The position numbers and the translations under genes were made by a program. A stretch of 64,000 nucleotides of DNA from Planctomycetota bacterium (GTDB lineage: Bacteria; Planctomycetota; UBA8108; UBA1146; JAJFFE01). The notes beneath the pieces are model-generated. The model had not been told where the DNA came from, did no database searches, and saw only the letters and a list, made by a program, of their open reading frames with translations. Position 1 is the first letter of the stretch. Every line of letters starts with the position of its first letter. The stretch lies in the NCBI GenBank assembly GCA_021776775.1, contig JAJFFE010000216.1, positions 61,936-125,935 of the forward strand. Reading direction: 5' to 3'. Shown piece after piece: positions 57,407 to 64,000 of this stretch.

Positions 57407-57611
57407 CCGTACCTCTTACATTCCGCGACGGGGTTAGAAGCCACGGAATGTATCAGGGTCGGGTTGCAAGCGAAACACCGGAAGGGTTGACGCCAACCCC
57501 AGTTCGTCAGAGACTCGCCCCTCGTACCACCTAACGCCGGTCCCTCCCCATCCTTCGTCCGTGAGGTCTTTTTTGTCCGTTGCCCGCCAACATGGAGACG
57601 GAACCTCGCCC
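57407..57611. promoter_or_regulatory. shared divergent promoter region
   Basis: The 205 bases between the radical SAM gene and the flavoprotein gene separate the two divergent operons and must contain both promoters. No clear operator palindrome or -35/-10 pair was identified by eye. Confidence 0.4.
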
Positions 57612-58850
57612 GTGGACTTCGATGTCGTCGTCATCGGCGCCGGGCCGGGCGGTGCCGCCGCCGCGGCCGCCCTCGAACAGAGGGGCCTCACCGTCTGCGT
57701 GCTCGAAAAGTCGACGTTCCCGCGATTCGTGATCGGCGAGAGCCTGCTCCCCCACTGCCTCGATCGATTGCAGGATGTCGGCCTGCTCGAGGTGGTACAA
57801 GCCGCCGGGTTCCTGCAGAAGGTCGGCGCCGATTTTCTCCGGGGAGATCAACTCGCCCGCTACGACTTCGACGACAAGCACGGCGACGGGTGGGACTACG
57901 CGTGGCAAGTTCCACGCGCCGAGTTCGACGACCTCATCATTCGCACCGTCGCCGAGCGCGGCGTCGACGTTCGCTTTCGAACCGAAGTCCTCGCCGTCGA
58001 CCTCGAACCGACGCCGACCGTTCGCGCGCGCGACGAAAACGGCAACGAAATCACCATCGCGGCGCGCTTTATCGTCGACGCCAGTGGCTACGGTCGCGTT
58101 TTGCCGCGTCTCTTCGACCTCGACGCGCCGTCCGGGCAACCGGTGCGGCAGTCGATGTTCACCTGGGTTCGCGGCGATCGTCGCGAGCGCGTCGAAGGCG
58201 GCCTCGACGACGGGCGCACCTGGATTTGCCTCCACCCCAACGGCTCCTGGGTGTGGGTGATCCCGTTCGCCGACGGCAAGACCTCGGTCGGAGTGGTCGG
58301 TGATCCCGCGACCTTCGAGGGATATCCAGAGTCGCCGACGGAACGCATGGCCGCAATCCTCGCCGAGGAACCGAACTGCGCACGGCGACTCGCAAACGCT
58401 GAGTACGAGTTCGAGCCACGCACGGTTCGCGGCTTCTCGACGACGGTGAAGAAAACCTACGGCAAGAACTTCTGCCTAGTCGGCAACGCCACCGAGTTCC
58501 TCGACCCAGTGTTCTCATCCGGTGTCACGCTAGCGTTCGAATCCGGCGTACGAGCAGCGAACCTCATCGCGGACGAACTCTCCGGCGAGACCGTCGACTG
58601 GGAAGAAGACTTTGCGAAAGCGATGGCCGTCGGAATCGACGTCTTCCGGACGTTTGTGGACGGATGGTACGATGGCCGCGTCGAGAAGATATTCTTTGCC
58701 CCGAGGCAAGACCCGAAGGCGCGCCGCGAAGTATGCGCGATCCTGGGCGGATACGTGTGGGATCGAACGAACCCAACCGTCAAACAACACACCCGACGCC
58801 TCAACACCCTCGTCAAGCTCGTCGACGGGATGACCCCGCCGATCGTCTGA
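57612..58850 (+). CDS. halogenase/geranylgeranyl-reductase-like flavoprotein
   Basis: A 412-residue FAD-dependent oxidoreductase of the tryptophan-halogenase/geranylgeranyl-reductase superfamily. It opens DFDVVVIGAGPGGAAAAAAL (FAD Rossmann motif), followed by EKSTFPRFVIGESLLPHC, a hallmark of this group. FCLVGNATEFLDPVFSSGVTLAFESG is the second FAD block. The halogenase WxWxIP motif appears as WVWVIPF. Such proteins accompany aryl-polyene, flexirubin and other polyene clusters. The start is taken as GTG at 57612 because the first family residues follow directly; the frame is open to 57561. No signal peptide, so it is cytoplasmic. Confidence 0.86.
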   Translation: MDFDVVVIGAGPGGAAAAAALEQRGLTVCVLEKSTFPRFVIGESLLPHCLDRLQDVGLLEVVQAAGFLQKVGADFLRGDQLARYDFDDKHGDGWDYAWQVPRAEFDDLIIRTVAERGVDVRFRTEVLAVDLEPTPTVRARDENGNEITIAARFIVDASGYGRVLPRLFDLDAPSGQPVRQSMFTWVRGDRRERVEGGLDDGRTWICLHPNGSWVWVIPFADGKTSVGVVGDPATFEGYPESPTERMAAILAEEPNCARRLANAEYEFEPRTVRGFSTTVKKTYGKNFCLVGNATEFLDPVFSSGVTLAFESGVRAANLIADELSGETVDWEEDFAKAMAVGIDVFRTFVDGWYDGRVEKIFFAPRQDPKARREVCAILGGYVWDRTNPTVKQHTRRLNTLVKLVDGMTPPIV

Positions 58851-58886
58851 AGTGCGACAGGTGATGCGAAAGCTAACAGCCCGTTG

Positions 58887-60491
58887 ATGAAGTTCTGTGC
58901 CCCTTCAATCCTGCTCGTCACCCTACTACTCTCGGGCCTGCTCACCGGCTGCGCGACGAGTCGACCGGTGAATCCAACGGCTGACTACGATGTCATCGTC
59001 GTCGGAGGCGGACTCGGCGGACTTTCCGCCGCCACTCACCTCGCGGTGGGCGGACTCGACGTCCTCCTGTTGGAGCAACACCACAAAGTGGGCGGCTGCG
59101 CGTCTTCGTTTTCGCGAGGTGAGTTTCGCTTCGACGTATCACTCGAAGCGATGGCGGGCGGCGCCCCCGGATCAACGATCGGCGACTTGATCGACAAGGC
59201 GGGCATCCGAGACGACATCGAACTGATCACCATCCCCAACCTGTTCCGCTGCGTTCTCCCCGGTATCGACTTCACCATGCCGGCATCGTACGACGGCGCC
59301 ATCGCTGCGTTGTCGCAGGAGTTCCCCGAAGAGAGCGACAACATCGAAGCGTTCTTGGCTCGTGCGCATCGCGTTCACATGGACATCCTTCAGATGCAGG
59401 AGCATTACCGAAACGGACCGCTCGGCTCGATCGGCCTCATGGCGGGCTTTCCGTTCTACCAGTTCAATCTCATCACCTGCATCGCGAGTACTCTGCAAGA
59501 GGTGCTCGACGAACACTTCGAAAATGAGCAGCTGAAGGCGATCCTCGCCCAGTTCTGGTTCTACCTCGGCCCCCCGCCCGATTCGGTCTGGGCGCCCATC
59601 TTCATGCTGGTCAACGATAGCTACCTCTCCGAAGGCGCGTTTCACATCCGCGGCTCCAGCCAGGCGTTGTCCAATGCGTATGAAGCGCGCATCCGTGAAC
59701 TCGGCGGCGAAGTCCGCACCGGCGCCCGAGTGCAGGCGATCGGGCTCGACCAGGGCGAAGTCCACAGCGTGACCATCGACAGTGGCGAGACGTTCACGAC
59801 TCGCTACGTGGTCTCGAACGCCGACCCGTACCAAACCTACTTCGAGTTGATCGGCGAAGAGCACACCCCACCGCGTACGGCCAAGACCATCCGAGGCATG
59901 CGACCGTCGAACTCGTTCGTCGGGGTGTACCTGGGTCTCGACGTCGAAGCGTCGCACTGGGGCATTGAAGATCACGAGATCTTCGTCAACACGTCACTGG
60001 ACTGCACGGCCATGTTCGACGCCATGATGGCGAGCGACTTCGACCAAGGCATGCTGTCCGCCACGTTCTACTCGAACCTCGGAGACGACTTCTACGCGCC
60101 GCCCGGCAAATCGGTCCTCGTCCTCCGCGCGTACTCAGATGCGGACCAGTGGTCGCGCGACCCCGCCGAGTACGAGGCACAGAAACAACGCATGGCCGAT
60201 CAACTACTCGACGTCGCCGAGCGCGCGATCACCCCTGGACTTCGGCAACACATCGTCGTCCAGGAAACGATCACCCCGCTCGCCTTGTGGACGTTCACGT
60301 TAAACGAGGGCGGCGTGCCGTACGGCTGGGAGTTCACCACCGATCAGTCGCTACGCATTCCCAACGAAACCGAGATACCCGGGTTGTTCTTGGCCGGCGC
60401 GTGGTCCCAACCGTCGCACGGCTTCGCCGGCGTGCAAGCCTCGGGGTACCAAGCAGCCCGACGCATCCTCGACATCGAGGGGATCGAATGA
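58887..60491 (+). CDS. phytoene-desaturase-like flavoprotein with a lipoprotein signal
   Basis: A 534-residue protein with two striking parts: an N-terminal signal peptide ending in a lipobox, SGLLTGC, with C22; and a full-length NAD(P)/FAD-dependent oxidoreductase of the CrtI/phytoene-desaturase/retinol-saturase family. FAD motif DVIVVGGGLGGLSAATHLA (35-53), the EQHHKVGGCASSF block, GSSQALSNAYEARIRELGGEV, VVSNADP, and the C-terminal GLFLAGAWSQPSHGFAGVQASGYQAA are all typical. CrtI enzymes normally work at the cytoplasmic face, so export as a lipoprotein is unusual. The stop overlaps the ATG of the tetraheme cytochrome gene (ATGA). ATG at 58887, next to a TTG at 58884. Confidence 0.87.
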   Translation: MKFCAPSILLVTLLLSGLLTGCATSRPVNPTADYDVIVVGGGLGGLSAATHLAVGGLDVLLLEQHHKVGGCASSFSRGEFRFDVSLEAMAGGAPGSTIGDLIDKAGIRDDIELITIPNLFRCVLPGIDFTMPASYDGAIAALSQEFPEESDNIEAFLARAHRVHMDILQMQEHYRNGPLGSIGLMAGFPFYQFNLITCIASTLQEVLDEHFENEQLKAILAQFWFYLGPPPDSVWAPIFMLVNDSYLSEGAFHIRGSSQALSNAYEARIRELGGEVRTGARVQAIGLDQGEVHSVTIDSGETFTTRYVVSNADPYQTYFELIGEEHTPPRTAKTIRGMRPSNSFVGVYLGLDVEASHWGIEDHEIFVNTSLDCTAMFDAMMASDFDQGMLSATFYSNLGDDFYAPPGKSVLVLRAYSDADQWSRDPAEYEAQKQRMADQLLDVAERAITPGLRQHIVVQETITPLALWTFTLNEGGVPYGWEFTTDQSLRIPNETEIPGLFLAGAWSQPSHGFAGVQASGYQAARRILDIEGIE

Positions 60492-60928
60492 TCACGCCCG
60501 GCTCACGGCATAGCGCCGACCTTTCCTTGGTGGCGCTGTTCTTGATCGCGACCGCCGGGCTGGGCCTCTCCGGCTGCTCGAGACAACGAACCGAGTACCG
60601 ACCGTCCGCCACGCCGGACGCGTGGACCGGCCCGACTCGCCGCTACCAGGCGGTGGATATCGACGTGCACGAAATCCACGCCGAGATCGCAGAACGAGAC
60701 GGCTGCCAGGTTTGCCACCACGAGATCGCCGAAACAACCAGCGACCTCGTCGCCTGGCCCGACTCACCACAAGCGTGCGGCCAGTGCCATTCCGCCTCGC
60801 GTTTCAAACCGGATCGTGTGACAGCGACCCACCAGACGTGTCGCACCTGCCACACGAATCAGCGTAGAATCAACCCGCAATCCATAACGCCTGTCGAATG
60901 CCTCGAGTGTCACCAAGAACGAATCTGA
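60488..60928 (+). CDS. tetraheme c-type cytochrome lipoprotein
   Basis: A 146-residue protein with a lipoprotein signal (lipobox LSGC, C30) and four CxxCH heme-binding motifs: C73QVCH77, C97GQCH101, C118RTCH122 and C138LECH142. Additional histidines (H61, H64, H78, H115) could be axial ligands, as in class III/NrfH-like small multiheme cytochromes. It is translationally coupled to the desaturase-like lipoprotein through ATGA at 60488-60491, so it is a strong candidate for that enzyme's electron-transfer partner outside the cytoplasm. The frame stays open upstream, but that part lies within the desaturase gene. Confidence 0.9.
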   Translation: MITPGSRHSADLSLVALFLIATAGLGLSGCSRQRTEYRPSATPDAWTGPTRRYQAVDIDVHEIHAEIAERDGCQVCHHEIAETTSDLVAWPDSPQACGQCHSASRFKPDRVTATHQTCRTCHTNQRRINPQSITPVECLECHQERI

Positions 60929-60936
60929 GGGAAGCC

Positions 60937-62559
60937 ATGCGCACACTCGCATGTTTGACCATCGCGCTGCTCGCCGCAGGCTGCAGCGCAACACCGCCAC
61001 GCGACGCGGTGAACGACCTTCTGCACCGACTCGCCGACGACTACAAGACGCTCGACGCGGAGAAAGTGCTGGCCCACTACTCACCGAACTTTCGGATCGA
61101 CGATGCGCTCGGCCTCGCGAGCGACGGCGACTACCAATCCGGAGTCGTGGTGACACGAAGCGGCGGAGCCATCGGCCACGATCGCTTCGCGGCTCGTCTC
61201 CGTTCGGAACTCACGCAGTACCTCGCCGTCGACAAATCGAAGCTCGTCTTCGATGCCATTCGGCCGAGTGACGACGGGTGGGAGATCGACGCCTTCCGCA
61301 TCCTCAACGCGCACACCGTCGACGGCGGCCGCGTCGGTATACGCGCCGACGTCCGCTACCAAATTGAGGCGGGCCCGTCCGACGGTGAGTGGCTCATCAC
61401 GTCAGAGCAAGTCATCCATTCCGTGACGACGCAAAGTGACGTTCCGCAGTTCGTGGAACGGGCCGCTCAAGTAGGACTCGCGTTGACGCACACGCGCCAC
61501 ACCGTCATTGCGGACGAAACCCCAGTCGTACCCGGCAATTTTTCCGGGTCTGGGTTGGGTACCGGGGATATCGACGGGGACGGTTGGCTCGATCTCGTGG
61601 TCGGCGACGGCGCGCGTTCGCGCGTCTATCGCAACCGCGGCGACGGAACGTTTGTCGACGCCACGGAGAGCTGCGGCATTGGGCAGATCGACAAGGTCCG
61701 CGGAGCGTACCTCGTGGACGTCGACGGCGATGGCCGACTCGACCTGTTCTTCACTCGCGCCGCACAGCCGCTGCGTCTGTTCAGAAACGTTGGCGGGTTT
61801 CGCTTCGAAGACGCCACCGCGGATCTCGGCGACCTTCCCATCGGGCAGTACCAGTCGGCTGCGTTCGCAGACTTCGATCTCGACGGTGACCTCGACGCGT
61901 ACCTGCTCCGCTACGGAGACTTCACGAAGACCAGCTGGGCGTACCCAGTCTTCGAGTCGACCGACGGCGTCCCGGACGTCGTCCTGCGCAACCGCGGCGA
62001 CGGTACATTCGAGCAAGTCGAAAGCGAGAGCATGACACCGGCCGGCTGGGGACTGGCCGTCTCGACCGGCGACTACGACGGCGACGGCGACGCCGATCTC
62101 TACGTCGTCAACGACTTCGGCGCCAACCACCTGCTGCGCAACGACGGCGACTGGCAATTCACCGACGTCACCGAAGAAGCGGGCGTGAGCGACCAGGGCT
62201 TCGGCATGAGTTCCGCGTTTGGGGATTACGACGGCGACGGCGATCTCGACATCTACGTCGCCAACATGAACAGCTCGTCGCGCTGGGTCTTCGAAGACCC
62301 GGCGTACCCGTTACCGATCTTGGCCGACGTCTTCTTCATGCGCGGCTGGGTCAAGAACAACATGCACCGCGTCACGCGCGGCAACAGCTTGTTCCAGAAC
62401 CAAGGCGACGGCACGTTCAAGCAACTCGCCGGCGAGACGGGCACCGAGCGTGCTCTCTGGGCGTGGGGCGCCAACTTCTGCGACTACGACAACGATGGCG
62501 ACCTCGACATCTACTGTCCGAATGGTTTCATCACTGGCGCCAAAGAGCCCGATCAATGA
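60937..62559 (+). CDS. FG-GAP/VCBS (CRTAC1-like) lipoprotein, N-terminal part up to in-frame TGA
   Basis: Lipoprotein signal MRTLACLTIALLAAGC (C16), then an NTF2-like region (about 20-165) and a beta-propeller of FG-GAP/VCBS repeats (about 185-540) with calcium-binding DxDxDGxxD loops (DIDGDGWLDLVV, DVDGDGRLDLFF, DYDGDGDADLYV, DYDGDGDLDIYV). The family normally continues into an ASPIC/UnbV domain. Here TGA at 62557-62559 interrupts the frame after KEPDQ, and the same frame continues without shift to 63132 with the missing repeat and ASPIC domain. The start is ATG at 60937 with GAGGGAAG, eight bases after the cytochrome gene stop. Confidence 0.85.
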   Translation: MRTLACLTIALLAAGCSATPPRDAVNDLLHRLADDYKTLDAEKVLAHYSPNFRIDDALGLASDGDYQSGVVVTRSGGAIGHDRFAARLRSELTQYLAVDKSKLVFDAIRPSDDGWEIDAFRILNAHTVDGGRVGIRADVRYQIEAGPSDGEWLITSEQVIHSVTTQSDVPQFVERAAQVGLALTHTRHTVIADETPVVPGNFSGSGLGTGDIDGDGWLDLVVGDGARSRVYRNRGDGTFVDATESCGIGQIDKVRGAYLVDVDGDGRLDLFFTRAAQPLRLFRNVGGFRFEDATADLGDLPIGQYQSAAFADFDLDGDLDAYLLRYGDFTKTSWAYPVFESTDGVPDVVLRNRGDGTFEQVESESMTPAGWGLAVSTGDYDGDGDADLYVVNDFGANHLLRNDGDWQFTDVTEEAGVSDQGFGMSSAFGDYDGDGDLDIYVANMNSSSRWVFEDPAYPLPILADVFFMRGWVKNNMHRVTRGNSLFQNQGDGTFKQLAGETGTERALWAWGANFCDYDNDGDLDIYCPNGFITGAKEPDQ

Positions 62560-63132
62560 GTGTCGTTCTTCCGCAGTTTCGGTCGAAACTGGTTCGATTT
62601 CGGAAAGCACGGCGTCACGTTCAATCTCGGAGAAGACTCCCTCAGCGGTAACGAGCGTAACTGCCTGTTCCGCAACGACGGCGGCACCTTCAGCGAAGTG
62701 GCGTGGGTTACGGGCGTCGCCAGCCCTCTCGACGGCCGCGGCTTCACCTACGCCGACTTCGATCGAGACGGCGATCTCGACTTCGTCGTCCTCAACGATG
62801 GTCAAGAGCTGCAGTACTTCGACAACCAACACCCGAGCCCGGGCCACTGGCTAACCATTCAGCTCCGCTCGGACCTCGGCAACGCGCTCGCGATCGGAGC
62901 GCGCATCGAGCTCGAAGTCGACGGCCAACGCATGACTCGAGAGATCCATACAGGGTCCGGCTTCCTGTCGAGTCCTCCACCGGAGGCGCACTTCGGCCTC
63001 GCAGGGTCAACCCGAGCCGACCGCGTCACCGTGCGCTGGCCGTCGGGACGTGTGCAAGTCCTCGAAGACGTCGAAGGCGATCGAGTACTCCTCCTCGAAG
63101 AACCCGAACGCTCCCCGCCGCCCCGTCAGTAG
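62560..63132 (+). CDS. C-terminal part of the CRTAC1-like protein (FG-GAP and ASPIC/UnbV domain)
   Basis: A 190-residue continuation in the same frame as the upstream lipoprotein, beginning immediately after the TGA with GTG TCG TTC. It contains the expected segment GNERNCLFRNDGG, a further FG-GAP loop DFDRDGDLDFVVLNDG, and an ASPIC/UnbV domain (about 95-180: GHWLTIQLRSDLGNALAIGARIELEV, IHTGSGFLSSPPPEAHFGL, VTVRWPSGRVQVLEDV). Alone it would have no signal peptide and no obvious ribosome binding site, so it is best viewed as the end of the interrupted gene, expressed by readthrough or lost by a nonsense mutation. Confidence 0.8.
   Translation: MSFFRSFGRNWFDFGKHGVTFNLGEDSLSGNERNCLFRNDGGTFSEVAWVTGVASPLDGRGFTYADFDRDGDLDFVVLNDGQELQYFDNQHPSPGHWLTIQLRSDLGNALAIGARIELEVDGQRMTREIHTGSGFLSSPPPEAHFGLAGSTRADRVTVRWPSGRVQVLEDVEGDRVLLLEEPERSPPPRQ
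62574..62591 (+). promoter_or_regulatory. hairpin with GGTC loop just after the in-frame TGA
   Basis: CAGTTTC (62574-62580) pairs perfectly with GAAACTG (62585-62591) around a GGTC tetraloop, 14 bases after the TGA. Position and loop resemble a bacterial selenocysteine insertion element, but the bulged U of the E. coli fdhF element is missing. Confidence 0.3.
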
Positions 63133-63153
63133 CTCAGTCAGTAGAGGAACCCC

Positions 63154-63885
63154 ATGCCGATCGCCACCCTCATCGCATGCTTGATCGTCATCGGTCCGGC
63201 GGGACCCGCCGGCCCGCAAGAAGAGTCCGAGTACCGTCCGTCCCGCTCGAAGCCCGCGGTCGTCGAGCCAGAGCAGAGCCAACTCGAAGATCCCGCGTTT
63301 CAGTCCGACGACGCGGGCGACGTCGTCGACGATTCCGACGACGCCTTCTCCTTCTTGTTCCAGGTCTCACCATTCACGCAACTCGTCAGTGCCAACGCAT
63401 TCGGCTTTCGCGGCACGGAGGCGAACTCCGACGAAGGTCGCCTCAAGTCCAACTTCTCTTCCATCCCATCGATCGGACTCGGCGTCGGCTTCAAGACCAA
63501 GCCGTGCTACCTCGACGTGGTGGCGTCGGGCGGAGTGCTCTCTCACGTCGGTAGCGACGCGGCAATCTTCGCAGCCCACGCCCGCATTGTCGGCGCGGCG
63601 CGTTTTCGCTTGGGTGAGAAGGTCACCGTCGGCCCAAGGTTAGGGCTCGCCTACTTCGCGGAGCCGAACTGGTACGGTGACGGCGATGTCGAGTTCGAAG
63701 ACAGCGTCGGCTGGCTGGCGGGACTCGGGTTCACGTTCGGAGTCGAGAAGATCTCGGTGGCGATCGACGTCGACTACATCGAGGCCGAGTTCGACGTGGA
63801 CCCGAAAGCGAGCGTGATCACGAATCGCAGCCAGCTCGACATGTCCGGCATCGCGGTGCAGATCGGCGTGCTCTGCCGGTTTTAG
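63154..63885 (+). CDS. outer-membrane beta-barrel-like protein
   Basis: A 243-residue exported protein with a signal peptide (1-21) followed by an acidic linker (about 25-65) and alternating amphipathic strands (IGLGVGFKTKPCYLDVVASGG, VGPRLGLAYFAE, SVGWLAGLGFTFGVEKISVAIDVDYIEAEFD) that end in an aromatic residue (VLCRF), consistent with a small outer-membrane barrel of the OmpW/OmpA-like kind. It follows the CRTAC1-like gene by 21 bases with GAGGAA before the ATG, so it is likely the last gene of the rightward operon. Confidence 0.75.
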   Translation: MPIATLIACLIVIGPAGPAGPQEESEYRPSRSKPAVVEPEQSQLEDPAFQSDDAGDVVDDSDDAFSFLFQVSPFTQLVSANAFGFRGTEANSDEGRLKSNFSSIPSIGLGVGFKTKPCYLDVVASGGVLSHVGSDAAIFAAHARIVGAARFRLGEKVTVGPRLGLAYFAEPNWYGDGDVEFEDSVGWLAGLGFTFGVEKISVAIDVDYIEAEFDVDPKASVITNRSQLDMSGIAVQIGVLCRF

Positions 63886-64000
63886 CTCCTGTTCGCGACT
63901 TAGGACCCCGGCCCTGATAACCCCCCGGTACATTGTGGCGTGGCTCGAACACCAGTGGGTTGGGGATGGTCGAGTCGATGGCGAGCCAGCGACTCGGCCA

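Noticed and set aside
60149..60487. Upstream extension of the cytochrome frame
   Set aside because: Lies within the desaturase gene; the ATG at 60488 gives a clean lipoprotein signal and an ATGA overlap.
62557..62559. Idea that the organism reads TGA as a normal sense codon
   Set aside because: TGA is clearly used as a stop elsewhere, including several ATGA and TGATG gene overlaps in this window.

Overview
The window is about 60% GC and gene-dense. It carries many exported proteins and lipoproteins typical of Planctomycetota or a close relative: a subtilase with PKD domains, an FG-GAP/ASPIC-UnbV lipoprotein, a von Willebrand A protein with a dockerin-like EF-hand tail, an FGE-sulfatase-domain protein on a coiled-coil stalk, a LruC protein, a DUF255 thioredoxin protein and a BNR/VPS10 propeller. 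The placement is an inference from gene content; no rRNA or marker gene is present. I saw no tRNA, rRNA, CRISPR array, insertion sequence or prophage.

Layout. 0.3-5.3 kb: UbiD-family decarboxylase, orphan FixJ-type regulator, and a coupled pair (membrane-anchored hypothetical plus TPR-like protein). 5.4-8.8 kb: a NERD-pseudokinase fusion divergent from a WD40 lipoprotein, then a membrane-anchored HMA-like protein whose stop codon lies in a small tandem repeat. 9.3-18.4 kb: Sel1 metalloprotease, Lon-N-domain protein, ProC, DTW-domain tRNA-modifying enzyme, FGE-domain protein, transglutaminase-like lipoprotein and an aromatic amino acid decarboxylase. 18.8-26.5 kb: a very large secreted subtilase interrupted by an apparent +1 frameshift, a coupled LruC/lipoprotein pair and small exported proteins. 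26.5-40.5 kb: a SpoU-type methyltransferase, a hybrid kinase/NarL regulator pair, a nucleotidyltransferase divergent from a glycosyltransferase, an M42 peptidase, a YgiQ radical SAM protein, an S9 peptidase, a thioredoxin-fold protein and a YdcF protein. 40.5-50.6 kb: BNR/VPS10 protein, DUF255 protein, sodium/solute symporter, an unrecognised 525-residue protein and the VWA/dockerin-like protein.

50.6-63.9 kb is the most coherent and unusual part. A leftward operon encodes a radical SAM protein, a GT2-DUF2062 protein, a partial MMPL transporter fused to a methyltransferase, an Omp85/D15-type barrel with a lipoprotein signal, a small lipoprotein and an ICMT-like methyltransferase. A divergent rightward operon encodes a halogenase/reductase-like flavoprotein, a carotenoid-desaturase-like flavoprotein with a lipoprotein signal, a tetraheme c-type cytochrome lipoprotein translationally coupled to it, an FG-GAP/ASPIC lipoprotein split by an in-frame TGA, and an outer-membrane-like barrel. 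My inference is a lipid or pigment modification and export locus with extracytoplasmic redox chemistry. No ketosynthase or terpenoid synthase lies in the window, so the product is unknown.
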